From Mangrovibacterium lignilyticum (GTDB lineage: Bacteria; Bacteroidota; Bacteroidia; Bacteroidales; Prolixibacteraceae): a stretch of 64,000 nt of DNA. The notes under the pieces were generated by a model, which was not told the DNA's origin, did not search any database, and was given only the letters and a program-made list of their open reading frames with translations. Position numbers and translations under genes: made by a program. The DNA lies in assembly GCF_010882175.1 (NCBI RefSeq), contig NZ_WKLH01000001.1, forward strand, positions 1,696,021 to 1,760,020, read 5' to 3'. Shown here one piece after another: positions 26,426 to 34,593 of this stretch (its first letter is position 1; every line of letters starts with the position of its first letter).

Positions 26426-27709
26426 TTATTTCCCCGGGAATAACGGCAATAACAAAACATCGCTGTCTGTGAAACGACTGGAGTTAATTAAAACCCATTT
26501 CCCATCGGGACTAACAGACGGGTGCAAATGAGCTTCGCTGGTAAAAGGGCTGACACTTATCCCGCGATGTCCCTGAGTAAGCAACACAACATCATTATTA
26601 TCTTCTGCATTAATTCGGTACAGTCTTCCATCAAAAGTATCTGACACAATCCATTTCCGATCGGGAGTTGCATTGCAATGCCAGTATCCTCCCTTATTCG
26701 TTTGCCCGTGAAAAGTAGGCTCATTAGTGCGAATGTTTAGAGAATACAATCCGGTTTGGTTTGTCTGTAAACGATCCAGATGCCCCATCAAGTGAAAAAG
26801 AATATGATCAGGCCCCATAAACACTTCATGCGTTACCCAATCGTTTTCATGTTCATTATAAATCGGCTTATTCGTAACATTCCCGTCTGCATCAACTGTC
26901 ATGTACCACATCCGTTGTGGTGAATCACCTCCGGTCTCCCAGCAATACATGACTTCGCCGGTTATGAAAGGATTCGACTGCAAATGACCGATCCGAAAAG
27001 GAACCTCCAACACCTTGGTGGTTTTACCTGATTCAAAATCGACACAGTAAATTTCAGATTTCTCTTTACCCAAACCCCGCGAAAAGAATACCCGGTTCTC
27101 TTTGGCATCAAGCCCCAGGCCGGATGGCCGAATGGAATCGGGAACAACTGCCAGCTCCACTTCGTAATCTTCCGGCTGACCAACCGTCCCTTTATTGCTG
27201 TCCGCCAGTAGCTCGTCCAGTTTTAGCTGCACCAAACGATTACCACGGAACAAATAAGCTGAGTTTGTGTGCCACCCCAAGTGCAAATCACTACCTCTAT
27301 TGCCTGTCGTAATCTGCGTAATTTCAAAACTATCCATCGAGATAGCGTAGGCCTGCCGATCCCGCTTGTCCTTAGTTGACGTCCGGTCGGAGGTAATTAC
27401 CACATATTTCCCGTCAGCGGTCCATTGCGGATGGGTTTGGTACATTTTTGAGTTATTATGACGAGAAGTTGTCAGTGCGTTAACTTTGGTCCCCGTAACA
27501 TCGTCGATATAAGTAAAATTCTCGGATGGAAACTGCTGACCAAAAACATCATCCCCAGCCATATCGAAGGTGTGATAAACTCCCGACAAGCTTGAATAAT
27601 CCTTACCATTAACAACTTGTGCGCGGATATACTGGGAAGAGAACAAGGCTAATACTCCCAATAAAACGGAAACCAAGCCTTGCAAGTTTCTGCTGCCATG
27701 ATCATCCAT
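26426..27709 (-). CDS. Oligogalacturonide lyase-like beta-propeller (PL22 type), exported
   Basis: 427 residues. N-terminal hydrophobic export signal (about 10-30), then a beta-propeller with the PL22 pattern: NNSKMYQTHPQWTADGKYVV, NDWVTHEVFMGPDHILFHLM, GGYWHCNATPDRKWIVSDT and AHLHPSVSPDGKWVLINSS. The conserved His residues in the last three motifs are those expected to coordinate the metal in oligogalacturonate lyase. Cytosolic relatives are about 390 residues; the extra length here is the export signal, so this copy acts outside the cytoplasm. It would cleave short oligogalacturonides by beta-elimination. It is the first gene of the enzyme operon, downstream of a strong terminator. Confidence 0.78.
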   Translation of the reverse strand: MDDHGSRNLQGLVSVLLGVLALFSSQYIRAQVVNGKDYSSLSGVYHTFDMAGDDVFGQQFPSENFTYIDDVTGTKVNALTTSRHNNSKMYQTHPQWTADGKYVVITSDRTSTKDKRDRQAYAISMDSFEITQITTGNRGSDLHLGWHTNSAYLFRGNRLVQLKLDELLADSNKGTVGQPEDYEVELAVVPDSIRPSGLGLDAKENRVFFSRGLGKEKSEIYCVDFESGKTTKVLEVPFRIGHLQSNPFITGEVMYCWETGGDSPQRMWYMTVDADGNVTNKPIYNEHENDWVTHEVFMGPDHILFHLMGHLDRLQTNQTGLYSLNIRTNEPTFHGQTNKGGYWHCNATPDRKWIVSDTFDGRLYRINAEDNNDVVLLTQGHRGISVSPFTSEAHLHPSVSPDGKWVLINSSRFTDSDVLLLPLFPGK

Positions 27710-27779
27710 ATCAGTTTTGTTTAGTGTTTAAGAGTCGTTCATAAAAAAGCCAAGGATCGACTGATTCAATTCCTTACAA

Positions 27780-27814
27780 AAAAAGAAACAGCCCGAACAT
27801 AGTTATTCGGGCTG
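27780..27814 (-). terminator. Strong Rho-independent terminator after the second SusC/SusD pair
   Basis: On the minus strand a perfect 9-bp stem (CAGCCCGAA / TTCGGGCTG at 27789-27797 and 27806-27814) is followed by a T-rich tract. It lies 14 bases past the susD stop and separates the pair from the enzyme genes downstream. Confidence 0.9.
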
Positions 27815-27827
27815 CTATAATTAGTTA

Positions 27828-29405
27828 TTAATATCCAGGATTCTGTTGAAGGTTGGAATTTGCATTGATTGCAGCCTGCGGTATCGGAAATAAGTTCCAA
27901 TGATCGTCAGATGCTGCATCTTTAAATTCCCAGGCGTCATTGAATTTTCCAAAGCGAATCAAGTCATTCCTGCGTTTCATCTCAAAAACTAACTCCCTGC
28001 CTCGTTCTTCGAAAATATCATTCAACGTAACCGAAGCAAGTGTTGAAGCATGACTTCTAGCTCTCACTTGGTTAACCAGCGGCAAAGCCAGATCAAATGA
28101 TCCTTTACGAGCCAAAGCTTCTGCTTTCATCAGAATTACATCTGCCAAACGGAACCATGCAATATCATTTCCGGCATTACCTCCATTGGTGTTGGGATCA
28201 AGCCCCCACTTTATCCATTTAATACCGGCGTTCATCGGTTGGTTGCGTATTCCTGTGGCATTAATAATTACATAAGGAACCGGTCCTTTTGTTGATTCTC
28301 CTTCAACATACAGGAAAGAGTTACCATCAGGAACAATTTCTTCCACCATGACCGTCTCTCCGTTACGAGGATCTTTCAATTCACCAGGCATCAGAAATAT
28401 TCCCATACGATCATCTCCAGCTTCATATAATGCAGGAACGGAAGGACGCGTACCAAAACCATCTTGTGGCGTGTAAGGCAATCCAAACAATCCACCACCA
28501 ATACCGGGGAGTACTTTTTGCACAATCGGGTGACCGGGACCTCCTGTGACGTCAGGCGTGTAAACACCTGCCCAGATCATTTCGGCATTCTCATCGTTGT
28601 TATAAACGAAGTTATCAAAATAGTTATCGAGCAACTGAAATGCTCCCGAGTTGATCACTAAATCAGCATTCGTTATCACATCATCCCATTGTGCGGTTCC
28701 TGTATAAACCTCAGCATTTAGATAAATCATTGCTCTCAAACTATAAACAGCTTCTTTTGTCAAACGACCATAATACTCGCTGCCGACATCATTCTGAGAA
28801 GGAAGGTCTTCAACAGATTCATCCAATTCGCTAATCACAAAATTGAAAACCTCAGTTCTGGTATTCTGTGTCGGTAAGTTATTCGGATCAACTTTGGGCT
28901 CCGTAAAAATGGGTACATTCCCATAGAGATCCATCAGGTAGAAGTAGGCGTAAGCACGCAAAACCCGTAGTTCGGCTTTCGCTCCAACAACATTATCCAA
29001 GCCTGATGCATCCAACGAAGAAATCAACGCGTTGGCCTGTCCAACGGTACGGAACAAAGTATTCCAAAAGGTATTAATATACCCATGGCTCGCATCCCAT
29101 TTATGTTCCGATAACTGTTCTAAATCACTGTTAGCCCACCATCCTTGAATTTTTCCGTGGCAAGCAACCTGATCGGCACAAAGTTCCAGTGCCCGATATT
29201 CCTGCCCGAAGGTAGGAATCCCTGCAAAATTCCGATATGCTCCCGACAACGATGAAAGCACCTGAGCATCGTTCGCATAGAAACTATCCGGCGTGTAAAT
29301 TGAATAGACGTCTTCTTCCAATAAGTCGTCACATGCTGAGAAGACCAGAAGAAAGAACGAGAGTCCGATAATTAATTTCTTATTTATAGATTTTAAAAAT
29401 TTCAT
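27828..29405 (-). CDS. SusD/RagB-like outer-membrane lipoprotein
   Basis: 525 residues. The signal peptide ends in VFSACDD (lipobox Cys25), followed by LLEEDVYSIYTPDSFYANDAQ, the usual start of SusD-like lipoproteins. Helical TPR segments follow (AELRVLRAYAYFYLMDLYGN, a classic SusD signature, about 146-165). The C-terminal RagB domain ends RGRELVFEMKRRNDLIRFGKF and an Asn-Pro-Gly-Tyr tail. It binds oligosaccharides at the surface and closes the SusC channel. It is 34 bases downstream of its SusC and is followed by a strong terminator. Confidence 0.95.
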   Translation of the reverse strand: MKFLKSINKKLIIGLSFFLLVFSACDDLLEEDVYSIYTPDSFYANDAQVLSSLSGAYRNFAGIPTFGQEYRALELCADQVACHGKIQGWWANSDLEQLSEHKWDASHGYINTFWNTLFRTVGQANALISSLDASGLDNVVGAKAELRVLRAYAYFYLMDLYGNVPIFTEPKVDPNNLPTQNTRTEVFNFVISELDESVEDLPSQNDVGSEYYGRLTKEAVYSLRAMIYLNAEVYTGTAQWDDVITNADLVINSGAFQLLDNYFDNFVYNNDENAEMIWAGVYTPDVTGGPGHPIVQKVLPGIGGGLFGLPYTPQDGFGTRPSVPALYEAGDDRMGIFLMPGELKDPRNGETVMVEEIVPDGNSFLYVEGESTKGPVPYVIINATGIRNQPMNAGIKWIKWGLDPNTNGGNAGNDIAWFRLADVILMKAEALARKGSFDLALPLVNQVRARSHASTLASVTLNDIFEERGRELVFEMKRRNDLIRFGKFNDAWEFKDAASDDHWNLFPIPQAAINANSNLQQNPGY

Positions 29406-29439
29406 GATCTTAAGTTTTAATAGTTACTCTTCCTTCAAT

Positions 29440-32400
29440 TTAAAATGACAAGCTTGCACCGATCATAAAAATGCGCGGTCTGGGGTAGGACAGATAATCA
29501 ATACCGAGAGGAGCTGTACCGCCACGATTCGTGTTGGTTCGTACCTCGGGGTCATAACCAGAGTAATCAGTAATTATAAACAGGTTTTGTCCGGTAACAT
29601 AAACACGTGCTTTAGACATGAATGTTAATCGATCGGTATCAAACGTATAGCCAACGCTCATGTTATCCAATCTTAAGAAACCTGCTTTCTGGATCCAACG
29701 AGAAGAGAACTGAGATATTTGATCACGACTGGTTCCTGAATCAAGTGCAGAGCGCAACACATTCACACCGGGAGCAGCATTCACATAGCTAAACTCAGCT
29801 TCTGTGTTGTTATAAACATCGTTTCCTACAACACCTCGGAATGAAATTGACATATCAAATTTCTTCCAAAAGAATGAATTGCTGAAACCGTAAGTAAAAT
29901 CGGGATTTGCCGAGCCGATAACCATTAAGTCGGCAGTACCGTCTCCATCTTCATCCACATAGGTTTCCATTCCATTGGCATCAAGGCCTGTATACTTCCG
30001 ACCATAGAATGAACCCAATTCGTATCCGGGTTTAATAATCTGGGTAGAACTACCGTTACTCACAACACCCGAAGTTGCGTTCAACAAAATCTGATCTCTT
30101 GAGAAGTTCTCATTTGACAAGGTGACCACTTCGTTATTGTTAGTTGAAAAGTTCACACTTGCGTTCCACTGAAAATCAGCCTTTCGAATGATTTTACCCT
30201 CCAAGCTCAGCTCAAAACCAGTATTGTCAACTTCGCCAACATTTGCCCACTGGGTGGCAACTACAGAAGGCGACGCTGTGGAGAATTCCAATAACAAATC
30301 GGTCGTGTGTTTTTTGTAATAATCGAGTGAACCGGTTACACGCTGATCCCAAAATCCAAAATCAACACCTACGTTTGCCTGACTGGTTGTTTCCCATTTC
30401 AAATCAGGATTGGGATAATTACTCGGGAGCACACTAGGAATAGCAGTGCCTCCAAGAACATACACATTAGACCCGGAGATCGATAACTGCTCGCGGAACA
30501 AATCATTCGGAATCTCCTGATTACCGGTAACACCATACCCCACACGAACTTTCATGTTACTGATTTTTGAACTATTGAAAAATGGTTCGTCTGATAGTTT
30601 CCAGGCAAAGGCACCGGAAGGGAAAATACCGTATTGATTGTTTCCTCCAAAACGGCTGGAACCGTCACGCCTTATGGTCGCAGTAATCAAATAACGATCT
30701 GAAAGTTTCAGGTTCACCCTTGCATACTGAGATGCCAACCGGTTAGCTGATTTATATGACGTATTGGAAACCAAACTCCCCGACTGCATCAGATTCCATT
30801 GAACTGAAGTCGAAACAAATTGGTTAGCCGATGTAAATGTATTTTCGGTGACAAAACGCTGGAATGAAGAACCTACCAACGCAGTAATACTGCTGTTATC
30901 GCCAAATTCTTTATTATAAGTCAGGTTCGCTTCAATTAACGAGCTGTTATTTTGCATCTTACTGATTGAAGCACGGCCTCCTTCAGCTTCTCCGATCGGG
31001 TGGTCAGAAGGGACCGAGGTATAACGGTTAACTGCCTCGTCATTGTGCCCGAGGTTCACCGACACTTTTAAGTCCTTGTAAATATTATACGAAATATTCA
31101 CGTTGCCCAAAAACATGTTGGTTTTACGTTCATCCGTAATGTCAGTAGCCCATGATAGCGGATTGACACGCAATTCACCAATTTGGTAGTAACTGCCATC
31201 TTCATTATAAACCGGCAAGGTTGGTGCCCAGCGGATGGCGTCTTTCAGAATGTTCCCGCCTTCATTACCAATATTTGATGAAATAGGTACAATATCATCC
31301 AAAATCTTTCCATAGGTCATGTTCAGCGCAATCTTCAACTTCCCGTCTATAGCACTATGGTTAGCATTTAAACGAGCTGTGTACTTCTGAATTTTGGAGG
31401 CCTCAATAATACCTTCCTGCGAATTATAGCCAAAAGACGCCCGATAGCTGGTGTTAGTAGTACCTCCGCCAAATGAAACATTGTGATTTTGGCTCAACGC
31501 AGCACGGAAAATAACATCCTGCCAATCTGTACTTGCGCCCAAATCGGGGTAAGACAGACTATTGGATTCAGCATAGTTCCGGTATTCATCAGCAGTCAAA
31601 ACATCTAACTTCTTACGCACGGTAGAAATACCTACATAAGTATCGTAAGTTACCGACTCACCAAATGATTTACTTTTTGTTGTAATAATGATAACCCCAT
31701 TGGCTCCCCGAGAACCATAAATAGCTGTTGCAGAAGCGTCCTTCAAAATCTCAATGGATTCAATATCGGAAGGGTTAATGGCATTTAACGGGTTCGTACC
31801 TTCGGAAGAGAATGGAGAAGTAGAGCTTTCCCCTGATACATTAACATATTTGTTGGCTGAGCTAAACTGAAGCGGTACACCGTCGACAACATAAAGCGGA
31901 TCGTTACCGGCTGATACAGAACTGGAACCACGAATGCGAACCGTAGAAGCAGCTCCCGGTTGACCACTGTTTTGAATGATGTTAACACCTGCCACTTTAC
32001 CTTGCATCAATTGTTCCGGAGCCATGGAAATACCGAGGTTAAAATCGTCGGCTCCAATTGATGAAATGGAACCAGTTACATCGGCCCGCCGAACAGTACC
32101 GTAACCAATAGCAACAACTTCCTCCAATCCAATCGTTTCTTCTTCTAAAACAACATCTACTGTTTTTCTCCCATTCAGTGGAATTTCCTGCACTTTCATT
32201 CCCACAAACGAGAATACTAATATCGACTCTGACGGCACTTCCGCTAAATTATAGTTTCCATCAGCATCAGTAATTGTACCGTTAGAGGTCCCCTTTATAA
32301 CCACAGTCACTCCGGGAAGCAATTCTCCCTGCGCACTTTTCACCTGTCCCTTTACCGTTAGAGATTGCTGAGCACTCCGCTGCAATTCTCCGTCATTTTC

Positions 32401-32757
32401 GATAAATAAAGCAACCTGACGGCCCGCGATTCTATAATTAATAGCTGTTCCTTCCAAAACTTGAGCAAGAACCGTTTCAATATCCTCATTCTGACTATTA
32501 ACTGTCACTTTTTGATGGGTATCCACAGTACCGGAATAGAAAAAGCGATACTGACTTTGATCCTCGATTTTTCGTAACACCTGATCAATCGATTCATTTT
32601 GTGCTAAGACAGAGAGCTTAGTGGTTTGAGAATAAGTCTCTGAAGCAACTGCCGTAAAAACAGACAGGCATATCAACAAGACACTTAACTTCATAGTAAT
32701 TAGAAATTTGATGAAGAAAACACCCAAAGGAGTAACCTTCAATTCGTTTTTTTTCAT
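29440..32757 (-). CDS. SusC/RagA TonB-dependent transducer with STN domain
   Basis: 1105 residues. After the signal peptide (about 20-42) comes an STN domain (LSVLAQNESIDQVLRKIEDQ to about 120), then the CarboxypepD-like domain (VKGQVKSAQGELLPGVTVVI), the TonB-box region (LEEVVAIGYGTVRRADVTGS), the plug with DPLYVVDGVPL and GSRGANGVIIITTK, and the barrel ending GASLSF. The STN domain identifies it as a transducer that contacts the FecR anti-sigma factor encoded just upstream (32888) and thereby releases the ECF sigma factor (34008). It therefore both imports and senses its glycan, probably a pectin fragment. Confidence 0.95.
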   Translation of the reverse strand: MKKNELKVTPLGVFFIKFLITMKLSVLLICLSVFTAVASETYSQTTKLSVLAQNESIDQVLRKIEDQSQYRFFYSGTVDTHQKVTVNSQNEDIETVLAQVLEGTAINYRIAGRQVALFIENDGELQRSAQQSLTVKGQVKSAQGELLPGVTVVIKGTSNGTITDADGNYNLAEVPSESILVFSFVGMKVQEIPLNGRKTVDVVLEEETIGLEEVVAIGYGTVRRADVTGSISSIGADDFNLGISMAPEQLMQGKVAGVNIIQNSGQPGAASTVRIRGSSSVSAGNDPLYVVDGVPLQFSSANKYVNVSGESSTSPFSSEGTNPLNAINPSDIESIEILKDASATAIYGSRGANGVIIITTKSKSFGESVTYDTYVGISTVRKKLDVLTADEYRNYAESNSLSYPDLGASTDWQDVIFRAALSQNHNVSFGGGTTNTSYRASFGYNSQEGIIEASKIQKYTARLNANHSAIDGKLKIALNMTYGKILDDIVPISSNIGNEGGNILKDAIRWAPTLPVYNEDGSYYQIGELRVNPLSWATDITDERKTNMFLGNVNISYNIYKDLKVSVNLGHNDEAVNRYTSVPSDHPIGEAEGGRASISKMQNNSSLIEANLTYNKEFGDNSSITALVGSSFQRFVTENTFTSANQFVSTSVQWNLMQSGSLVSNTSYKSANRLASQYARVNLKLSDRYLITATIRRDGSSRFGGNNQYGIFPSGAFAWKLSDEPFFNSSKISNMKVRVGYGVTGNQEIPNDLFREQLSISGSNVYVLGGTAIPSVLPSNYPNPDLKWETTSQANVGVDFGFWDQRVTGSLDYYKKHTTDLLLEFSTASPSVVATQWANVGEVDNTGFELSLEGKIIRKADFQWNASVNFSTNNNEVVTLSNENFSRDQILLNATSGVVSNGSSTQIIKPGYELGSFYGRKYTGLDANGMETYVDEDGDGTADLMVIGSANPDFTYGFSNSFFWKKFDMSISFRGVVGNDVYNNTEAEFSYVNAAPGVNVLRSALDSGTSRDQISQFSSRWIQKAGFLRLDNMSVGYTFDTDRLTFMSKARVYVTGQNLFIITDYSGYDPEVRTNTNRGGTAPLGIDYLSYPRPRIFMIGASLSF

Positions 32758-32887
32758 AAGTTTGAATTGTTAGATTAATAATTTGCCGAAATTATTGACT
32801 ATTAGGTGGGGAAGTTGGAAGCTTTCCCACTTTTCAGTTTAGTTTAGGTTTGCGTTCTATCTCATAGGCAAAATATATTTTTTTGAA

Positions 32888-33847
32888 TTAGTGCTTTCGT
32901 AGGACTAGTTTGCGCGTCTCTTTGTTAAAAGAGTATTCAATCGGCATGGTAACTTGCATGAGATCCAGCACTTCCGTCAGCGACTCGTACTCAATATTCG
33001 CAGTCATCCTCCTGCCTAACAACGAACTATCAGCTATTTCAATGTCAACATTATACCACCGCTCCAACTTGACGGCGACCTTGTCTAACTCTTCGTCTTG
33101 AAACACTAACTGGTGTTTCCGCCAAAGAGAATATGTTGGTGCATCTACTTTCTTTAGGCTTACAAATTGAGAACTCGTATCAACAACTGCCTGAAAACCC
33201 GGAGTCAAAATTTTTTCGTCCTTACCGGTAACTATTGATACTTTCCCACGGTCCAGGGTGACGACTGGAAGCTCATTGTCGTAATTAAAAACATTGAAGG
33301 CCGTGCCTAAAACTTTAATATTGCAACTACCTGCATCAACAATAAAAGGTGTTTTACTTTTCGTCACATCAAAATAGGCTTCCCCATGGAGCTCAACCCG
33401 CCTTGTATTGCCACTAAATTCATCAGGGTAAGCAAGCGAGGATCCTGAATTTAGCCACACTTGTGTTCCGTCGGGCAATTTAAAAGTGGTTTGAGCTGCC
33501 AGCGGTGTTGAAATTGTTTTTGTAGTAATTGAATCAGTCGATAACAGCTGTAGTAAAAAAGCAATCATAAGCGGAACAAACAAAACTGCTGCCCCCCGCG
33601 TCAGAATATGAATAATCCTTCTTTTTCCAAATCCCTTCGACTCAATCTTATTTATGTGGTAGTGAATACGGTATAAAGCGGACCTCAAATCGGGACTCTC
33701 TTCATTCAGCTCCAAACCAACCCAGTCCTCCAACATATCCTGCTCCAGTTCTTCTTTTTTATCAGGATCCTGAAACTGATCAACCAACTGGTCAAGTTCC
33801 TTCTCATCGCAGGTATTATTCAGGTAATTTTTTAAAAATAAATTCAT
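32888..33847 (-). CDS. FecR-type anti-sigma factor
   Basis: 319 residues. The cytoplasmic N-terminal part (1-80) would bind the sigma factor, a transmembrane helix spans about 82-102 (ILTRGAAVLFVPLMIAFLLQ), and the periplasmic FecR domain (about 112-215) has the signature TFKLPDGTQVWLNSGSSLAYPDEF and LHGEAYFDVTK. A C-terminal DUF4974-like part follows (LVFQDEELDKVAVKLERWYN). It holds the ECF sigma factor inactive until the STN-containing SusC reports substrate. It is 130 bases upstream of that SusC on the same strand and divergent from the sigma gene. Confidence 0.94.
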   Translation of the reverse strand: MNLFLKNYLNNTCDEKELDQLVDQFQDPDKKEELEQDMLEDWVGLELNEESPDLRSALYRIHYHINKIESKGFGKRRIIHILTRGAAVLFVPLMIAFLLQLLSTDSITTKTISTPLAAQTTFKLPDGTQVWLNSGSSLAYPDEFSGNTRRVELHGEAYFDVTKSKTPFIVDAGSCNIKVLGTAFNVFNYDNELPVVTLDRGKVSIVTGKDEKILTPGFQAVVDTSSQFVSLKKVDAPTYSLWRKHQLVFQDEELDKVAVKLERWYNVDIEIADSSLLGRRMTANIEYESLTEVLDLMQVTMPIEYSFNKETRKLVLRKH

Positions 33848-34007
33848 TCGGTGTTCCTTTCACTTCAGGTAAACGCACAACACCCTAACTACCCCTGCTC
33901 AATCCTAAAAAAAATAGGAACAAGCTAAAAAATAAGAAACAGCCAGAGATCTTATCTTCAACCAAAACTATTTTATAATTTTAAGGCTCACTACTACTTA
34001 ATTCTCC

Positions 34008-34583
34008 ATGACTGAAACAAACCTGGCAAACCGTTTAAAGTCCAATGACAAAGAGGCAATTAATTTGCTTTACAATCAGTACAGCAAACGGCTCTATCAG
34101 TTTATTTACCGCTACTTAAAAACTGAAGCTGATACGCTGGATCTCATACAGGAGGTTTTCATCAAATTATGGAGTAACCGTAGCCGACTGCAAAATGACT
34201 CAAACCTTGAGTCCTATCTATTTACAATCGCCAAAAACTCCATCATCTCAACTTTTCGTAAAAAAATTAGCGAGAAAGACTACTTCGATTACATCAAGCA
34301 CAAGGCGGTCAACACAAACTCTTTAGCGACTGAAAAGCAAGTAGACTTTGACCTACTGTCGGATGAGATTGATAAACTAATCGATCAGTTGCCCAAACAA
34401 CGGCAGCTGATTTTCAAACTAAGTAAAGAAAAAGGCTATTCGAATAAAATGATTGCAGAACAACTGAAGATTTCAATCAAAACAGTCGAAGACCACATCA
34501 CTAAAGCCCGGAAATTTATCCGCGAAAATTTACAGGAATATGGCTTACTAGCCCTACTGTTTTTAGAACTTTTCGCCTACTAA
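34008..34583 (+). CDS. ECF sigma-70 factor (FecI-like, Bacteroidetes type)
   Basis: 191 residues. Region 2 spans about 10-80 (LLYNQYSKRLYQFIYRYLK, DLIQEVFIKLWSNRS) and region 4 about 130-180 (LPKQRQLIFKLSKEKGYSNK, IAEQLKISIKTVEDHITKA), with the hydrophobic tail typical of this subfamily. It is transcribed divergently from fecR with 160 bases between the start codons, whereas the more usual order is sigma then fecR on one strand. It should activate the SusC/SusD genes at 27.8-32.8 kb. It converges on the hybrid regulator gene with only 10 bases between the stops. Confidence 0.94.
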   Translation: MTETNLANRLKSNDKEAINLLYNQYSKRLYQFIYRYLKTEADTLDLIQEVFIKLWSNRSRLQNDSNLESYLFTIAKNSIISTFRKKISEKDYFDYIKHKAVNTNSLATEKQVDFDLLSDEIDKLIDQLPKQRQLIFKLSKEKGYSNKMIAEQLKISIKTVEDHITKARKFIRENLQEYGLLALLFLELFAY

Positions 34584-34593
34584 AAACCAACGA

